Below are positions 1 through 12,761 of a stretch of DNA of 64,000 nucleotides, in pieces (within the stretch, counting starts at the first letter, position 1; every line of letters starts with the position of its first letter). The DNA lies in NCBI RefSeq assembly GCF_009870125.1, contig NC_046681.1:14397001-14461000 (forward strand), given 5' to 3'. This DNA is from Drosophila pseudoobscura (Eukaryota; Arthropoda; Insecta; Diptera; Drosophilidae). The notes under the pieces were generated by a model, which saw only the letters and a program-made list of their open reading frames with translations, did not search any database and was not told where the DNA came from. Made by a program: the position numbers and the translations under genes.

Positions 1-2690
1 TTTCTGTGCAATAAATTGGCGTTCAGAGAATGTCCGAAGGAATTCCTGGCATACCTTTGGCGTCCCAGAAAAACTCCCTCTATCTCTCCCTCTCTCTCTG
101 GTATTTTTGCGATTTTGAGTTAGAGTCGACTTTGGTAGGGCTTTGTCTGCTTATTTTTACCATCAGTTTCCAATGGAAACTCTAGGTAAACCCTGATCCG
201 GCATTAGCTTTAAAGATTTTTGCACCTTTTTTAAACCGACAGAAGCTGCCCGAGAAGAATGCTCCCTAGAATGCTCCCTGGGAGCCCAGGGAAAAAGCCA
301 TCTCTGGTATTTCAGCAATTTCCAGAGCAGAGCTGGGCAACAAACAGTCGACGCTCTGGCAGGGGCTTTCCACCTTCTTCGTCTGCTTATTTTTTCCATC
401 ATTTTTCTTGGCATTCAAAATGGGAGCGGGTCTGAGGCTGAGGCTGAGGCTGCAGGGCACAGAGTCTTGAGTAAGTCGAGACCGTAACATTTCCTATTTG
501 CAACGCCATTTTCCAACCATCCAACCCTTGCCCCACCCACATCCCATATGTGTGCAACTCCTCACGGGTGCCTGGATAAATGCCTGCGTGTCGCCCCTCG
601 CCATCGTTATCCCACCGTTTTTTTGCACCCCTTCAGGCCAACGCCTTTCATGCAAAAATATGCAATTTTATCGGTCTTTACAGATTTCCCATTTATGTAG
701 TGCTCCAGAGAAGGAAAGGAGGAAACAGGCATAAAAGGCCCGAAGAAAACGCATGAAAGACATCTTTCCCAATGAAAAAAAATAAATAAAACGAAAAACG
801 TAAATATTTTTTGCATACAGGAGGAAACCTTAAGTTAGCTTCAAAAATCTTTCAACAACTTGTACAGATATAAATCCTCCTCTTTTGCTTGCTAGATGCT
901 GGTACTTTCTGCGAAGAAATGGCATTTTTCAGCTTTTAGTTAATTGAAAAGTGGAAATTTATTTGAAAATCCCAACATTCTGTTTGAGGCCATGACTCAC
1001 ACAGAGAAGGACAGCGACAGGGACAGGGACAGAGAGTGAGAGAGAGACTACAGTCACGAGTAAAGACACGAACAATTTTTTCTACGTTAAAAACGTGCCG
1101 ACATTTTCGGTTGTCAACAAACACACACACACATACACACACACACACAGGAACACACAGACTGTGAGAGGCACACACTCTTTTCCTTTCAGAAGTAAAG
1201 AGGAGATGCCATGATATGGCGGGGAAGGGGGGATGGAAAAATGTTAAGCTGCCCATGGGCATCCGTCTGCTGTGCCGTGCTCTGCTCTGCTGTGCTGTTC
1301 CATAGTTAAACTTTAGTTTTATGGCTGCAATTTAGTGAAATGTATGTTTGTTTAGCTCAACTCGTCTCATCTCCAGATGAGTCTGTCTGCTGGGCTTTGG
1401 TTTGGTCTGCAGCATTCATTCGTTTATTCTTGCCAATTGTTTAGCCTTATAAAATATACGGATTTAAAGAGCTCTCTGTCTCTCTCTCTCCCTCTCTCTC
1501 TCCGTCTGTTCCGTCCGGAACCCACAAGATATATTGCAGCTTTAGAGAGCACTTTCATCCTGGACAAGTCCTGAACCGAGGCTGAAGTCTGGAACCTACC
1601 AGCATAACAACGAAGGAAACATTTGTTAATGAGACCCACAAGAGCTTACGAGAGTCCATAACATTTGTGTTAGGGATAGAGGAGGCTTCTCCTTCCCCTT
1701 CCGTTTCCTCCTCCGGATCACTCAACATTGTTCTGTGTGTCTCTCTCTCGCTCTCTCTCTCTTTTGCGAGGAACAACGCAGCGGCTGAGTACATTAAATT
1801 AACACCTAAAAGGTTGACAGATTTACACATTTTTATCTTAACCCAAATAAAACCTCTTCACCTCATTTTGTCCATGGCAGTGGCAGGGCGTGGGATCTCC
1901 CATTAGGGATTAACATTGTAATGTGTGGAAAAAGGTTATGGAAAGGCTTTTTGTATGGATATGAAAATGCAAATATGTGAATATTAATTCTAGAACAGCT
2001 TCCATTACTCCAAAATATGTACTTCGACAAGAGGCCACAGGTGTCGCGAGGCCCGAGGCTCGGTCCCTGTCGATGCAGTGATCGCTTATAGCTCCCGAGA
2101 ATGCAAAAACAAAATACGGCAATTCCCAAAGTCCTTCTCTATCTACTATACCATTTTTTGGGATGTGATAAGGAATATATTCAAAATGATCCCCAACCGA
2201 ATTGAAATACTAAAACTAGTTCACAGCTACCCCAATACTAGGCTCTTAGTCTTAGCTGCAATTTTCTGGTGCAAACTTGATCATAATAATGTTGAAAATC
2301 TCACACCATCTTTCCCTAATTGCCGCACTCTTTAAAAATAGTTTAAATCGATCCAACGCCTCAGTCCTGTATTTGCACCTTTCATAAGAAGACACCTGAA
2401 CTAGTTCACAGCGATCCAACACGTCCATCATCATCTTGTGCACCCCGCGCACAAAGGCCCTGGGAGCTCCAGTGGCAGCACTGGTGCTGAACCAGCAGCA
2501 GGAGGTGAGGAGGTCAAACGATGGCAAAGGAAAACGCTTTGCACCTGCACCTGCATCAGTAGCATCATCCCCAGTCACAGTCCCCCAGAACACAGCCCCC
2601 CTCCATATCCACTACTACCACAAAACGTGTCCTGTCTTCAGGTGGCGGCAGACATAAAGTGGGCGCCAAGCAAGGCCCCATTGACCAAGG
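1..2690. other. Non-coding upstream region of Nlg2
   Basis: I see no convincing gene here. The stretch holds simple-sequence tracts: CT/GA-rich runs near 80-100, 1470-1505 and 1740-1762, a CA run near 1122-1150, and a GACAGG-type run near 1008-1035. It also holds an imperfect duplication (about 95-180 versus 300-421). Short open frames lack splice-site or family support. It is most likely 5' flank or a 5' intron of Nlg2. Confidence 0.5.
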
Positions 2691-2691
2691 C

Positions 2692-2728
2692 TATTTAAGG
2701 ATGCCACGCTCTGATGCGTTGCACAGTT
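2692..2728 (+). promoter_or_regulatory. Candidate core promoter (TATA-like plus initiator)
   Basis: TATTTAAG at 2692-2699 lies 33 bases before an initiator-like ACAGTT whose A is at 2725. That spacing suits a Drosophila TATA/Inr promoter on the + strand. It would put a transcription start about 430 bases upstream of the proposed Nlg2 start codon. Pyrimidine-rich AG sites at about 2872 and 2926 could be acceptors of 5' UTR exons. This is inference from motif spacing only. Confidence 0.3.
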
Positions 2729-3150
2729 AAGACCCGAAGCTGACGGCGTAAAGGTCTGCACAGCAATCAGCAATCTCATAAAAAGAATACAGACAGCACA
2801 CAGAGGACCCAGAGCACACATATCTATATCCAGACTCTATCTCTCTCTCTCTATCCTTCTCTCAATTGCAGGTCATTTTAGAAGCTAAAGTTAATGTTGA
2901 AAATTTGCTTTCTCACATTTCCAGATACTTCCGGACACAGCAACAGCAGCAGCAGCAAGTCGACGGCGACGGAGACGGAGACGGGCAGCAGCAGGCACTG
3001 AAATTGCATTTCTAATAGAGGAGCAGAGGCCAACACGTTCAGTGTATAATATTTGAAATCAAAGCATTAGGGTCTAACCATGTCAGCGGTGTACGTGAAT
3101 CACAAGCTCAACATGCGCACAACTGCTGTCAAAATGAAGCGAACGCAGCC

Positions 3151-6100
3151 ATGGATGTCCTGCATGTCCTGGATGTCGTGGATGTCGCACAAGCGGCTTC
3201 TCTCCACCAGCCACAGCCACAGTCTCAGTCCCAGTCCGAGACTCCATCCAAGTCCCCAACAGGAAGCGGGCATGGCCAATTGATTTTGACGGCAACGAGG
3301 ACGAAGACTAGGAGGACTACGAGGACTTCGAGGACTAGGACTAGGAGCAAACTAAGACAAACTAAGATAATTCAATCGCGTTTTTTACATATTTATGGTT
3401 ACTTTTTCTTCGGTTCCTTGATGAGTTACATTAAAACTATTTGCGCATCAATGGTGCAGCAAATGGCAGCGGAAGCGGATAAAGAAACGGAAGTGGAAGT
3501 GGCAGTGGCATTGCCAGCAGCCAAAGCAAAAAGGAAGCCAGTAACGGAAACGGAAACAGCAACGGGAATGGGTGTGGGAATGGGAACGGGAACGGGAACG
3601 GATGCCCGCATCGTGGCAACGGGAATTTGCATTATAAGACTGATAACATTAAAAAGATTTCTAGAGATTTCCACAACCGACAAACACAATCAAAAGCATC
3701 AGCAGCAGCAGCAGCATCAGCATCAGCACCAGCCATGGCAATCAGCAGCGTCAGCAATGTCACCAACGTCAGTAGAAGCGTCAGCTGTTGGAGGAGGAGG
3801 AGGAGAAGCAGATCCAGTCCAAAATAGAAGACACTCACATCCACATACACCCTCGCACTCCCATATACGACATCCACAGGCGTGTTGGCGGCACCAGCTG
3901 ACACCAGGCATACTGCTTATGCTCCTTTTGCTCAGCAGCCTCTGGCCGGACTGCTGTGACTGCCTGCACGGCGGCGGCAATACGGTGAAGACCAAATACG
4001 GCCTGCTGCGTGGGATTGTGGTGCGCTCCACGCCGCTGGTGGAGGCATTTCTCGGCATACCCTATGCCTCGGCGCCTGTGGGCAGTCTCAGGTGAGTCAA
4101 AATCGAGTTGTTTGTGTGTGTGTGTGTGCTCCGGCTCCGGCTCAGGCATGTTGCACAAGATTACGTTTTCCGGGTCGTGGATTGTGGCGTGGTTGAAGAG
4201 AAATCTCTTTTCAAATAGAGACAACATCGTGAAACACGGTACGAGTTACCTTTAAGTGGTAGAACATTTCCAGGAAGGTGTACAAATATTTTTTTTTATT
4301 TTTTTGCATATAAATAGAAAACGGTCTGGTAACATTGAAGGTGCCTTAATCATTGATTTTTCTTTTGTTCGTAGAATGGGTACAAATTGAGAAGTAAATT
4401 TTGCCTTAGCTACATAAATTCTTTGACCTATAGCTTAGATTTAATCTCTTCTGTAAGTGTTCTTTGTAATAATAATAATTCCTGATCGGTCGTGGTCCTG
4501 TGACGGCGAAGTCGAGGCAGTTTATGGCGCTCTCACGATCCCATCTCTATGGTAGAAGGGCACGCAATCTGAACGCCACATGGGGGTCGTCTCCAGGCTC
4601 TTTTGCCTCGCTCAGACGAAACTTTTTTCACACAGAGCAGCAGAAGTTTAGCCAAAGCAATTTTAATAATTATTCTCATGAAATATGTGTGTGGATGGCT
4701 GCTGTTGCCGGGGGTCCTAGTACTTTTTACACCCACCTAACGCTTGCCTGCAAGTGAGGACTTTACGGATCTCGGCCTCTGGCCTGGCCCTAGGTCTAGC
4801 ACTGGCACTGGCACTGGCTCTGGCTCTGGCCCGGGCGCCACCTCGGTCGCGCAAATCCCAAAGCTTTGAGGATTTAAAGTTCCATGGGGACACAGGATAC
4901 GAAGGAGCACACGGCGACCGCTCTGGCTCGTAATGAAGCCCAAGTGCTACTTGTAATTAATCTACAACCTTATTCCTACGTACACGGATACGTAACAATT
5001 AGAAAAAAACTTTTCATTATTCGGTTAGTTTTCTGTGGAAAGATTTGAAAACCGGAAGAAGAAAACTGCACGATTTGCTTTGTTATTCCCCAGTACGAAT
5101 AAGCGAATGGTTTACCCAATTAATAATGAAGCAGTTGACAGGTCCTGGAAGCATCAGCAGTTCTTCCACCAAGGACCTCTCCATGAGACACGACACACAA
5201 AAAGTTCGATAAGCCATTTCGAGCAGTTGATGCCATTGAACGGCGCAAACGAGAACGAGAACGAGAACTCTCGAACAAGAACTCTCGAACGAGAGAACTC
5301 AGACCAAACTGAAGTTTTGTGGGGGATATTACAAAAGTTTCCCGCCCCATCCCCATACCTCCCCGTTACTTGGGCACTTTCACACTTGCACACGGCACTC
5401 ACACGCTCAGACATGTACAGTACAGGACACAGACATGTACATGAAGCAGGAGCCTGAAGTCAGGAGCCTGGTTTCGAAGGAGCCACACCGAAAGCAAAAG
5501 CAAAAACCTTTTGTGTGACATGCATGAACAACAAGTGTGTTTGATGAAGCGATTGGATGAAGTACTTAAAGGGCCCTTCATCGCCTCCTTTCGCTCGCTC
5601 GCTCCATTGATGTTTGCTTAGCCACAATTCCTGAAAATTGTTCTTTAATTACTTCCGTGTGGTAGGAATGTGACGCCAGCCCCACCGGGGTAGATGGTAA
5701 ATGGTAGATGGAGAGTGAAATGAAGTCGTTTATGAATGCGGTTCATTATCATGCAGCAACAGATGCCAGAAATCGGCAAACAGAACTTAATCAAATGCCA
5801 GGCCACCTTGTGGGAAGCCCAGACGGCCCACGCGGCATGTGTTGCACGACGGAGAGTATGGAGTGGTATTTTCTTTTCTCCGATAAAACGTGATATTTGA
5901 CGAACCTTCAATACATGGCTGGCTGGATAGCAGGCGAGAGCTTACAATATTAATCAAGGCAAGGGGGACAAACGCATCTGTCGCCAAAGTTTATAATCAA
6001 AAATTCACAAAAAGTTAATAAAAATAAATGGGGAGAAGGCAAGCTTAGGAGACCCCTAGACCCTGACGCATTGTTTTATATACATAGTTTTTATGTACTA

Positions 6101-9100
6101 AATGTATGTATATGATTATAATGGGGGGGGTGTGTGTTCTAATAAAGATGACCATTACATTAAATACATATAATACAACACACTATACATAAATGTAGAT
6201 ATATTAAAGTACAAACTCTTACCTCATTGATCTTCCCGATGATTCCAGAATATTTGTTTTCTACGGTGGTCCTTCCCTCTCTCCGAAAGAAAATTATTAT
6301 CATATCTAGAATACATATTCGCCTTTAGAGTCTTTCCGTGCAGCCTGGAAGCAAAAATATTTACACAAAAATTGAATTTAATAGAAAGCTTTTAATGTTT
6401 TAGATAAAATTGTGTATGTAGTCAAGCAAGCATGAATATTTATGTTTTTAGCAGCGCATACACGTAGTTTTTTTTGGGCAAAATACAGAGTGAAAAACGT
6501 GCCAAGTCGAATTTGTACACATGTATATGTGGAAGTTAAAAAACTACGATACACGAACACACACACAATAAAACGATTGCTTTTAACGCTCGAAAAAGTA
6601 GCGAAAACAAAAAAATTGTTATATTCGTTTAAAAATAGTTTAAAGTGAAACTTTTGCGAGGGCTTTTACCCCACAAAAAAAGTATTAATTTTTACTGTGG
6701 TGCATGTCGAACGGGTTACAGATGTGCGGGGCCCAAAACTAGGAACGTGAAACACAAACACACACACACCAACAGCCATCACGTACACGTATGGCTGAAG
6801 AATTCTGCTTGCCACAAAATTGGGAGGCGAGCTTTTTGTTTCTGCGGTCCATTGTCTGTCATTTGCCAAGGGGGCGGGAAGAGAGAGATAAACCGAGAGG
6901 GAGAGACAAAGGAGGCGGGAAAGCCACAAAAGCAAAAAAGAAACAATCAAAACGTTTCGCGTCAATTATCGCGTGTCATAAAATCAACAACAAAGCAGCA
7001 TTTACCGCTTATCGCTCCGCCAGCCCTGGTGCAATCATCTGTCCCCCCTCCTGGCTCATCCGCTCATCCAGGGTCCACACGGACCCTCACGCTGATGATG
7101 GTTGATCGATGGATTTCAGAGCAAAACAATAAAATTGCACAATTAATCAAAGGCAGTTTGCACTTTTGATTGATGGGCGGGTACTTAGTTTCTGTGTTTT
7201 ACGAGCCAAACGAATCCTTTTCCTTTAATCGCCACCACACACCCCCGTACGCCCACATATTTAGCACACACGACCCCGAAGACCACATGAAAACGTGATG
7301 CCTCACAAGTGGCCGAAAATTGAATATTTACTTATGCGCGCCCTCTTTTTGCCACAGATTTATGCCTCCCATAACGCCTTCCACTTGGAAAACGGTTCGC
7401 AATGCGGATCGATTCTCGCCCGTCTGTCCACAGAACGTGCCCATTCCACCCAACGGGCCGGAGGCGCTGCTGGAGGTGCCGCGCGCCCGTCTGGCCCAAT
7501 TGCGGCGTCTGTTGCCGCTGCTCAAGAACCAATCGGAAGACTGCTTATACCTTAATATCTATGTGCCCTATGAGACGCGCCGCTCGAAACGTAAGTGCCA
7601 GGCAAAGTTTATACGTTTTTTTCGGCAAATTTAAGTGAAACAAAGTGATAAAATGTACTTACCGCTCTCCTGTTTCTTTTTCTCTGGCGGACGCGTGTGT
7701 TAACATTTTGCTAAAAAAAAAACAAAAACGAAAAGGGGAAAACGCTGTTACTTGTGCATGAACATGGCGGCGATTAACATTTGGGGTTACTTTACTTGTT
7801 GCAAATATTTAATCCGGTGTTTCTGGTCGTTACTGCATTGGTGTCGTGGCTCTCAATTCCGTAGTGCATTGCAGTTTAATATAATTATCAACAACTGCAA
7901 GCGCTGTGGACTTGGCAGCTCCGATAGCCGCAAACACAGCTGCAGCAGCGATAGTGATAGCGATGAACCCAATTAGTCAATTATCGCATTAATCATCCTG
8001 TTTCCCCCCATCCCTAAAGGCAATGTGGACGCTGATGTTGAGAGTGCAGAAACAACAACAACAAAACTCTCTACTGTGGTGTTCATACATGGCGAATCGT
8101 TCGACTGGAACTCTGGCAATCCGTACGATGGCTCCGAGCTGGCGGCCCACGGCAATGTCATCGTTGTGACAATCAATTTCCGCCTGGGGATCTTTGGTTT
8201 CCTGAAGACCGGCGGCAAGGAGAGCGCCCAAGGTAACTTTGGTCTGATGGATCTGGTGGCAGGCCTGCACTGGCTCAAGGAGAATCTTCCGGCATTTGGG
8301 GGTGATCCGCAAAGCATTACGCTGCTTGGCTATGGCACGGGTGCCGTGTTGGCCAACATATTGGTTGTCTCTCCAGTGTCGAGTGGTAAGATCTGATCAG
8401 AGATCAAAGAAAGTCTTTCCTCAACCTTTAACCTTTCATCTTTTAGATCTAATACAGCGCACAGTTCTGGTCAGTGGTTCCGCCTTGTCGCCCTGGGCCA
8501 TACAAAAGAATCCACTCTTCGTGAAGCGGCGCGTGGCAGAGCAGACGGGTTGCCATGGCGATATGCTGTACGATGATCTGGCGCCCTGTTTGCGAACCAA
8601 AAGCGTGGCCGAACTGCTGGCCGTCAAGGTGGATCATCCACGGTATGTGAGAGAGGCTTATTTTAAGCGTATCCAACCCAAATGTAATCTCTTTCATTTC
8701 AGATTCCTGGTCGGCTTCGCTCCATTTGTGGATGGAACAGTTATATCGCCCGTTGCCAATCCCTTGGGCAGCACCACGTTGCCCCTGGGGTCAGCTATTG
8801 TTAGGTAAAGCGATTCGAAACGCATCTAAGATCATATTTTAATTATTTTTCTGGTAAACAGTACTTCAGGAATTGAATATGCAAACTTTCCGAAACGAGA
8901 CCTCATATTCTGCCTTAGTTCTGTGGAATCCTACCTGGATTTGAGTGCCCAAGACCTAGAGTTTGGCTTTAATGAGACGCGTCGTGATCGCATTCTACGC
9001 ACTTTTGTGCGGAATAATTTTCATTATCATTTGAATGAAATATTTGCCGTCTTGAAGGTGGGTTCAATTAATTTATAATTAAAATACCTGATTTTAAATC

Positions 9101-11463
9101 GTTTTTTGTACCATAGAATGAGTACACCGACTGGGAGAAAGCCATACGAAATCCTTTGAGCTCCCGCGATGCCACCCTTCAGTTCCTCAGCGATGGCCAT
9201 ACGGCTTCGCCTCTGATTAAGCTCGGCTACATGCACAGCCTCCGCGGGGGTCGCACTTATTTCCTGCACTTTAAGCACAAAACTGTCGAAGAGGAATACC
9301 CACAGGTGGGTATTCAACTGGGAAAACAATCAATGAAGTCTATATTTACCGTTTACTTACCGAATCCTTAGAGAACCGGCTCTGTTCGTGGCGAAGATGT
9401 GCCTTTTTGGTTAGGTCTGCCCATATCCCCGCTCTTTCCACACAACTACACAACTCAGGAGCGTCAAATCGGTCGCCTAATGCTGCGATATCTGTCCAAC
9501 TTTGCCAAGACAGGGTAAACGAAAACATCTCTTAAATGAAGTCTTCCTCTAACTCTCGTATTCGACAGCAATCCGAACCAATCCACTGAGAAAACAGCCT
9601 TAGGTAATGCAGAAGATGCTACCTTGCATCAGCAGAAGAAACGCTCGGCAGCTGTGGTCCCTAATCCACATCTCAGCGATGCGATGACTTTGGCGGTGCT
9701 CTACAATCAGCGACGCAGCAATGCCATGCATGAGAAACGCTCCTATATACGACGCCGTTTGCGGAGTAATAATGATGGTGCCTTCACCCAGCTGGGGCTG
9801 GCCAGTGAGCGGGATGTGGGCAGCTACGAGGGTGATGATCTTCCCTTTTGGGACGCCTACGATGTGGTCAACCAGCTGTATGTGGAGTTGGGTAAGCTAT
9901 CAAGACCATTTAACAGAAAATCTTTTGGTTTTATGATAACTATTCCCTTTGCAGGCAACAAAGCAAACATTCAGAGCCATTATCGCGGCCATAAGCTGTC
10001 CATGTGGTTGAACCTCATCCCTCAACTACATCGCCATTTCAATATCAATGACCAGTCCATGAGACATCATCAATTCCAGGATGATATGAACAATAGGGAT
10101 CTGTATGAAGGTTAGCATTCCACTCCATAAGGAAGCTTCGTTCCAGGCTATAGATTTTCACTTGATTTATTTTTTTAGGCGTTGTGCGTCCACAGTTGCA
10201 GACGAAACCAGCAGAAGATGATAACATCATCATTATACAGAAGAGTAGAACGACCACGACAACGCCGCCACCGCCAAAGACACCTAGTGCAAATGTAACG
10301 CAAGCCTTGAATCCCATGATCAGCGGAACAGCTACCACAACAGGTTGATCTTTATTTTTATAATTAAAAAATGGCAATCTGCTGACAGTGAATCTCTTAC
10401 AGAATGTGGCATCGATGGTGCCATGTCCGTCTCCGAATTGACCACAACTCAAGCGCCGAAAGACAATCGAACTGGAGGACATACTCGGGTGGAGACCCAA
10501 AAGGACCTGGCCACCGCTTCGACGGGCATCATTGGCAATCTGGAGCTACTGCGGCGGCTGAGCGGCAAACAGTTCCAAAGCTACACCACAGCATTGATTG
10601 CTACAGTGGCCGTGGGTTGCTTTTTGCTCATCCTCAATGTCCTCATCTTTGCGGGGATCTATCATCAGCGCGAGAAGCGTGCGCGGGATGCGAAAACCAA
10701 GGAGGAGCTGCAGGAAAGCGATACCAGCAAAAGTTCCAGCATGCTCAAGCTGAATGCTTTAATTGGGGGTGGTGGAGGAGGACCTGGTGGTTGTGGATCT
10801 GGTGATCACGCGGATGCGTACTCTCTCAGCGGCACTGTGGTGGACAGCAAGGGCGGTGTGGGTGTTGTCTTTGGGGAATACAGCTGCTACGATGAGAAGA
10901 CCAAGCAGCTGAAAGAGGAGAAGCTCATTGTGGAGCTGCCACCATCGTCGTCGGTGTCGGTTTCTGGGCAAACGTCTCTCATGATGGACAGCTGGGGCGC
11001 CTGCTCCACCAGCACACTCGATCTGCTGAAGACCAAACCAGGCATCGGAATGGCGGATAGCCACCTGGAGATGGTCTCCTACAATGCCCTTCCCACGTTA
11101 ATGGAGTCCACGTCGGCGCTGAGCAGCAAGCGCGGATCCTTTGTGGAGAACAGCCTGCAGTTCAACAGTCCGCAGCAGTTCGACTATGCAGTCCAGTCAT
11201 CAGATCAGATGTCTTTCAAGGCTATCGAAGAGGCCGTCAAGGCGGCGGCCATCCAAGACTCTGAGATCATGCGAGATGATGACATACCCGAACCGCCGCC
11301 CCCACCGCGATCTTTTCTTGCTGCCCAACAGCAACAACAACAACAACAGCAGCAGCAACAACAGGGTATACTGCGGCAGACGGGGACTGCGGGCAGTGCG
11401 ACGACGGGTCCAGGGAGCAGCGGGAGCAAGAAACGTGTACATATTCAGGAAATCTCTGTCTAG
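3151..11463 (+). CDS. Nlg2: Neuroligin 2, cholinesterase-like postsynaptic adhesion protein
   Basis: Twelve coding exons join in phase: 3151-4091, 7358-7590, 8020-8385, 8447-8642, 8703-8804, 8862-9057, 9117-9305, 9372-9514, 9569-9891, 9955-10110, 10179-10343 and 10403-11463, giving 1356 residues. The product is a type I membrane adhesion protein that binds neurexin. A hydrophobic signal-like segment lies near residues 250-270. The esterase-fold ectodomain follows (KTKYGLLRG, FLGIPYA, EDCLYLNIY, VFIHGE). The nucleophile elbow reads GYGTGA, so the catalytic Ser is absent, as in neuroligins. The ectodomain ends with the neuroligin-type HYRGHKLSMWL block. One membrane span lies near residues 1066-1088. 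The cytoplasmic tail carries a polyQ tract (about 11331-11364) and ends in ISV, a class II-like PDZ ligand. The roughly 250 low-complexity residues before the signal segment make the start uncertain; in-frame ATGs at 3421 or later are alternatives. Confidence 0.9.
4092..7357 (+). other. Large first coding-region intron of Nlg2
   Basis: The intron runs from GTGAGT at 4092 to GCCACAG at 7351-7357. It contains no supported gene. It has simple repeats: GGCACT-type near 4796-4832, GAGAAC-type near 5249-5300, a G run near 6123-6130, and CA tracts near 6560 and 6757. Open frames inside show no recognisable domain. Confidence 0.7.
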
Positions 11464-12099
11464 CATGCATTACCCTCCAACTCTTACTACGACTAATCAC
11501 AATGTAAGCCCCTCATTTCATCTCGTTTCCTTCTACTCATTTGAGGATCAGTTCTTGATTTATTCTCTCTCTAATTTAAAACACACACACAACACAAACT
11601 GCCCCTCCTCTCTCTATCTCTGCATTAGAGCCTTTTTCTGTATGTGCTCTGTTTTGTGAGAAGATGATGCAAAAAATCGATGTAACTGTATGTATTATGT
11701 GTATGTATGTATGTTTGTACATTATGTAAATGTTCCTGGTAGTCCGTGGGAATGTGAGAAATATAAGTGGATAAATTCAAGTGTAGGAATCATTTCGTCG
11801 AAAGTGTTATATTGTATCATTGTGTGTATAGTTTTTATGTTCCTTTCGATTAGGATTCACGTATTATATTGTATTTGCTTGTTATTTAATAATTAGCGAA
11901 ATCAAAATCGGAAAATATATATATGTAACTGGCTTTTAATTATTTATAATACCATAAACTACAACTATGATACGCATACTGTATTTAAATGTATTGTAAA
12001 ATATTGACTCTATTTGTATGAAATACATATGTAATACAAAAATCACAAACTATTTCCATAATGCTCGACTCGAGACGCAGCTGAGAAGGCTGCTTAAGA
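11464..12099. other. Nlg2 3' flank
   Basis: AT-rich sequence after the Nlg2 stop, probably 3' UTR. It contains a CA run at 11580-11592 and TATG repeats near 11698-11716. I see no gene. Confidence 0.5.
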
Positions 12100-12483
12100 G
12101 AATGATCGAGAATTGCACAAAAAACAACATACCGAACCCCGCGCACCGCTGATATACTGCATAAGATCGGAGTAAGGCAGCATTCGAACGTTAGACGGGC
12201 AATCATAGCCATGTTGTGCTGATCAGAACTCATCCACTCGAGCCAAGAAGGTTGTATGTTCGCTCTGCCGGAGTGTGTAGAAGCCCAAAGTATTATAAAC
12301 CAGTGCCTTCAGATACAGGTAGCAGCGGGGGCGTTTTAAAATCAGTAACTGGCCTTCGATTGACGTCTTACAACTAATGGGGTACAGATAACCATTAATA
12401 TGTTTGTAAAAAACCAACAGAAGTGTTTTTATAGTGGCACATAGTTCAAGGAGGCACATTAACCGATCATTCCAAGGATCCAT
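12100..12483 (-). pseudogene. Unrecognised interrupted coding-like tract
   Basis: On the minus strand an 86-residue open frame starts at 12483 with ATG (MDPWNDRLMCLLELCAT) and stops at 12223. The same frame continues past that stop with protein-like sequence (HGYDCPSNVRMLPYSDL) to about 12105. Composition looks like coding sequence (mixed hydrophobic and polar, RPRCYLYLKALVYNTLGFY), unlike the AT-rich surroundings. I do not recognise the family. It could be a decayed host gene, an unrecognised exon set, or chance. Confidence 0.25.
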
Positions 12484-12761
12484 TCATTCCATATGTGACA
12501 TATGAAGTTGGTCTTTAAACTGCCTGTTTAACGCTTTGTCTTTTGCAGGCCACTGCGTTTATTTTGTAAAAAAAAATGGTCTGGACTTTGGGTGTTAATC
12601 AAATTAACTTGATTTCACATTGCTTTTTGGACTGAGCGGTTAATCCAGCATAGAGGGGGATAGATGAGGCACTAGTTACATTATATGTAGTACGAGTACT
12701 ACTTCTTAATTTGTACTAATCAGAGATTGTGAAAAACACCTGGGTATGAGGGATTTTAAAG

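Noticed and set aside
2252-2593. 113-codon minus-strand frame upstream of Nlg2
   Set aside because: No domain, no splice context and overlapping open frames on both strands of a Ser/Ala-rich stretch; could be chance.
7752-7976. 74-codon frame in Nlg2 intron 2
   Set aside because: Cys/Trp-rich, no similarity to neuroligins, and not needed to join the flanking exons in phase.
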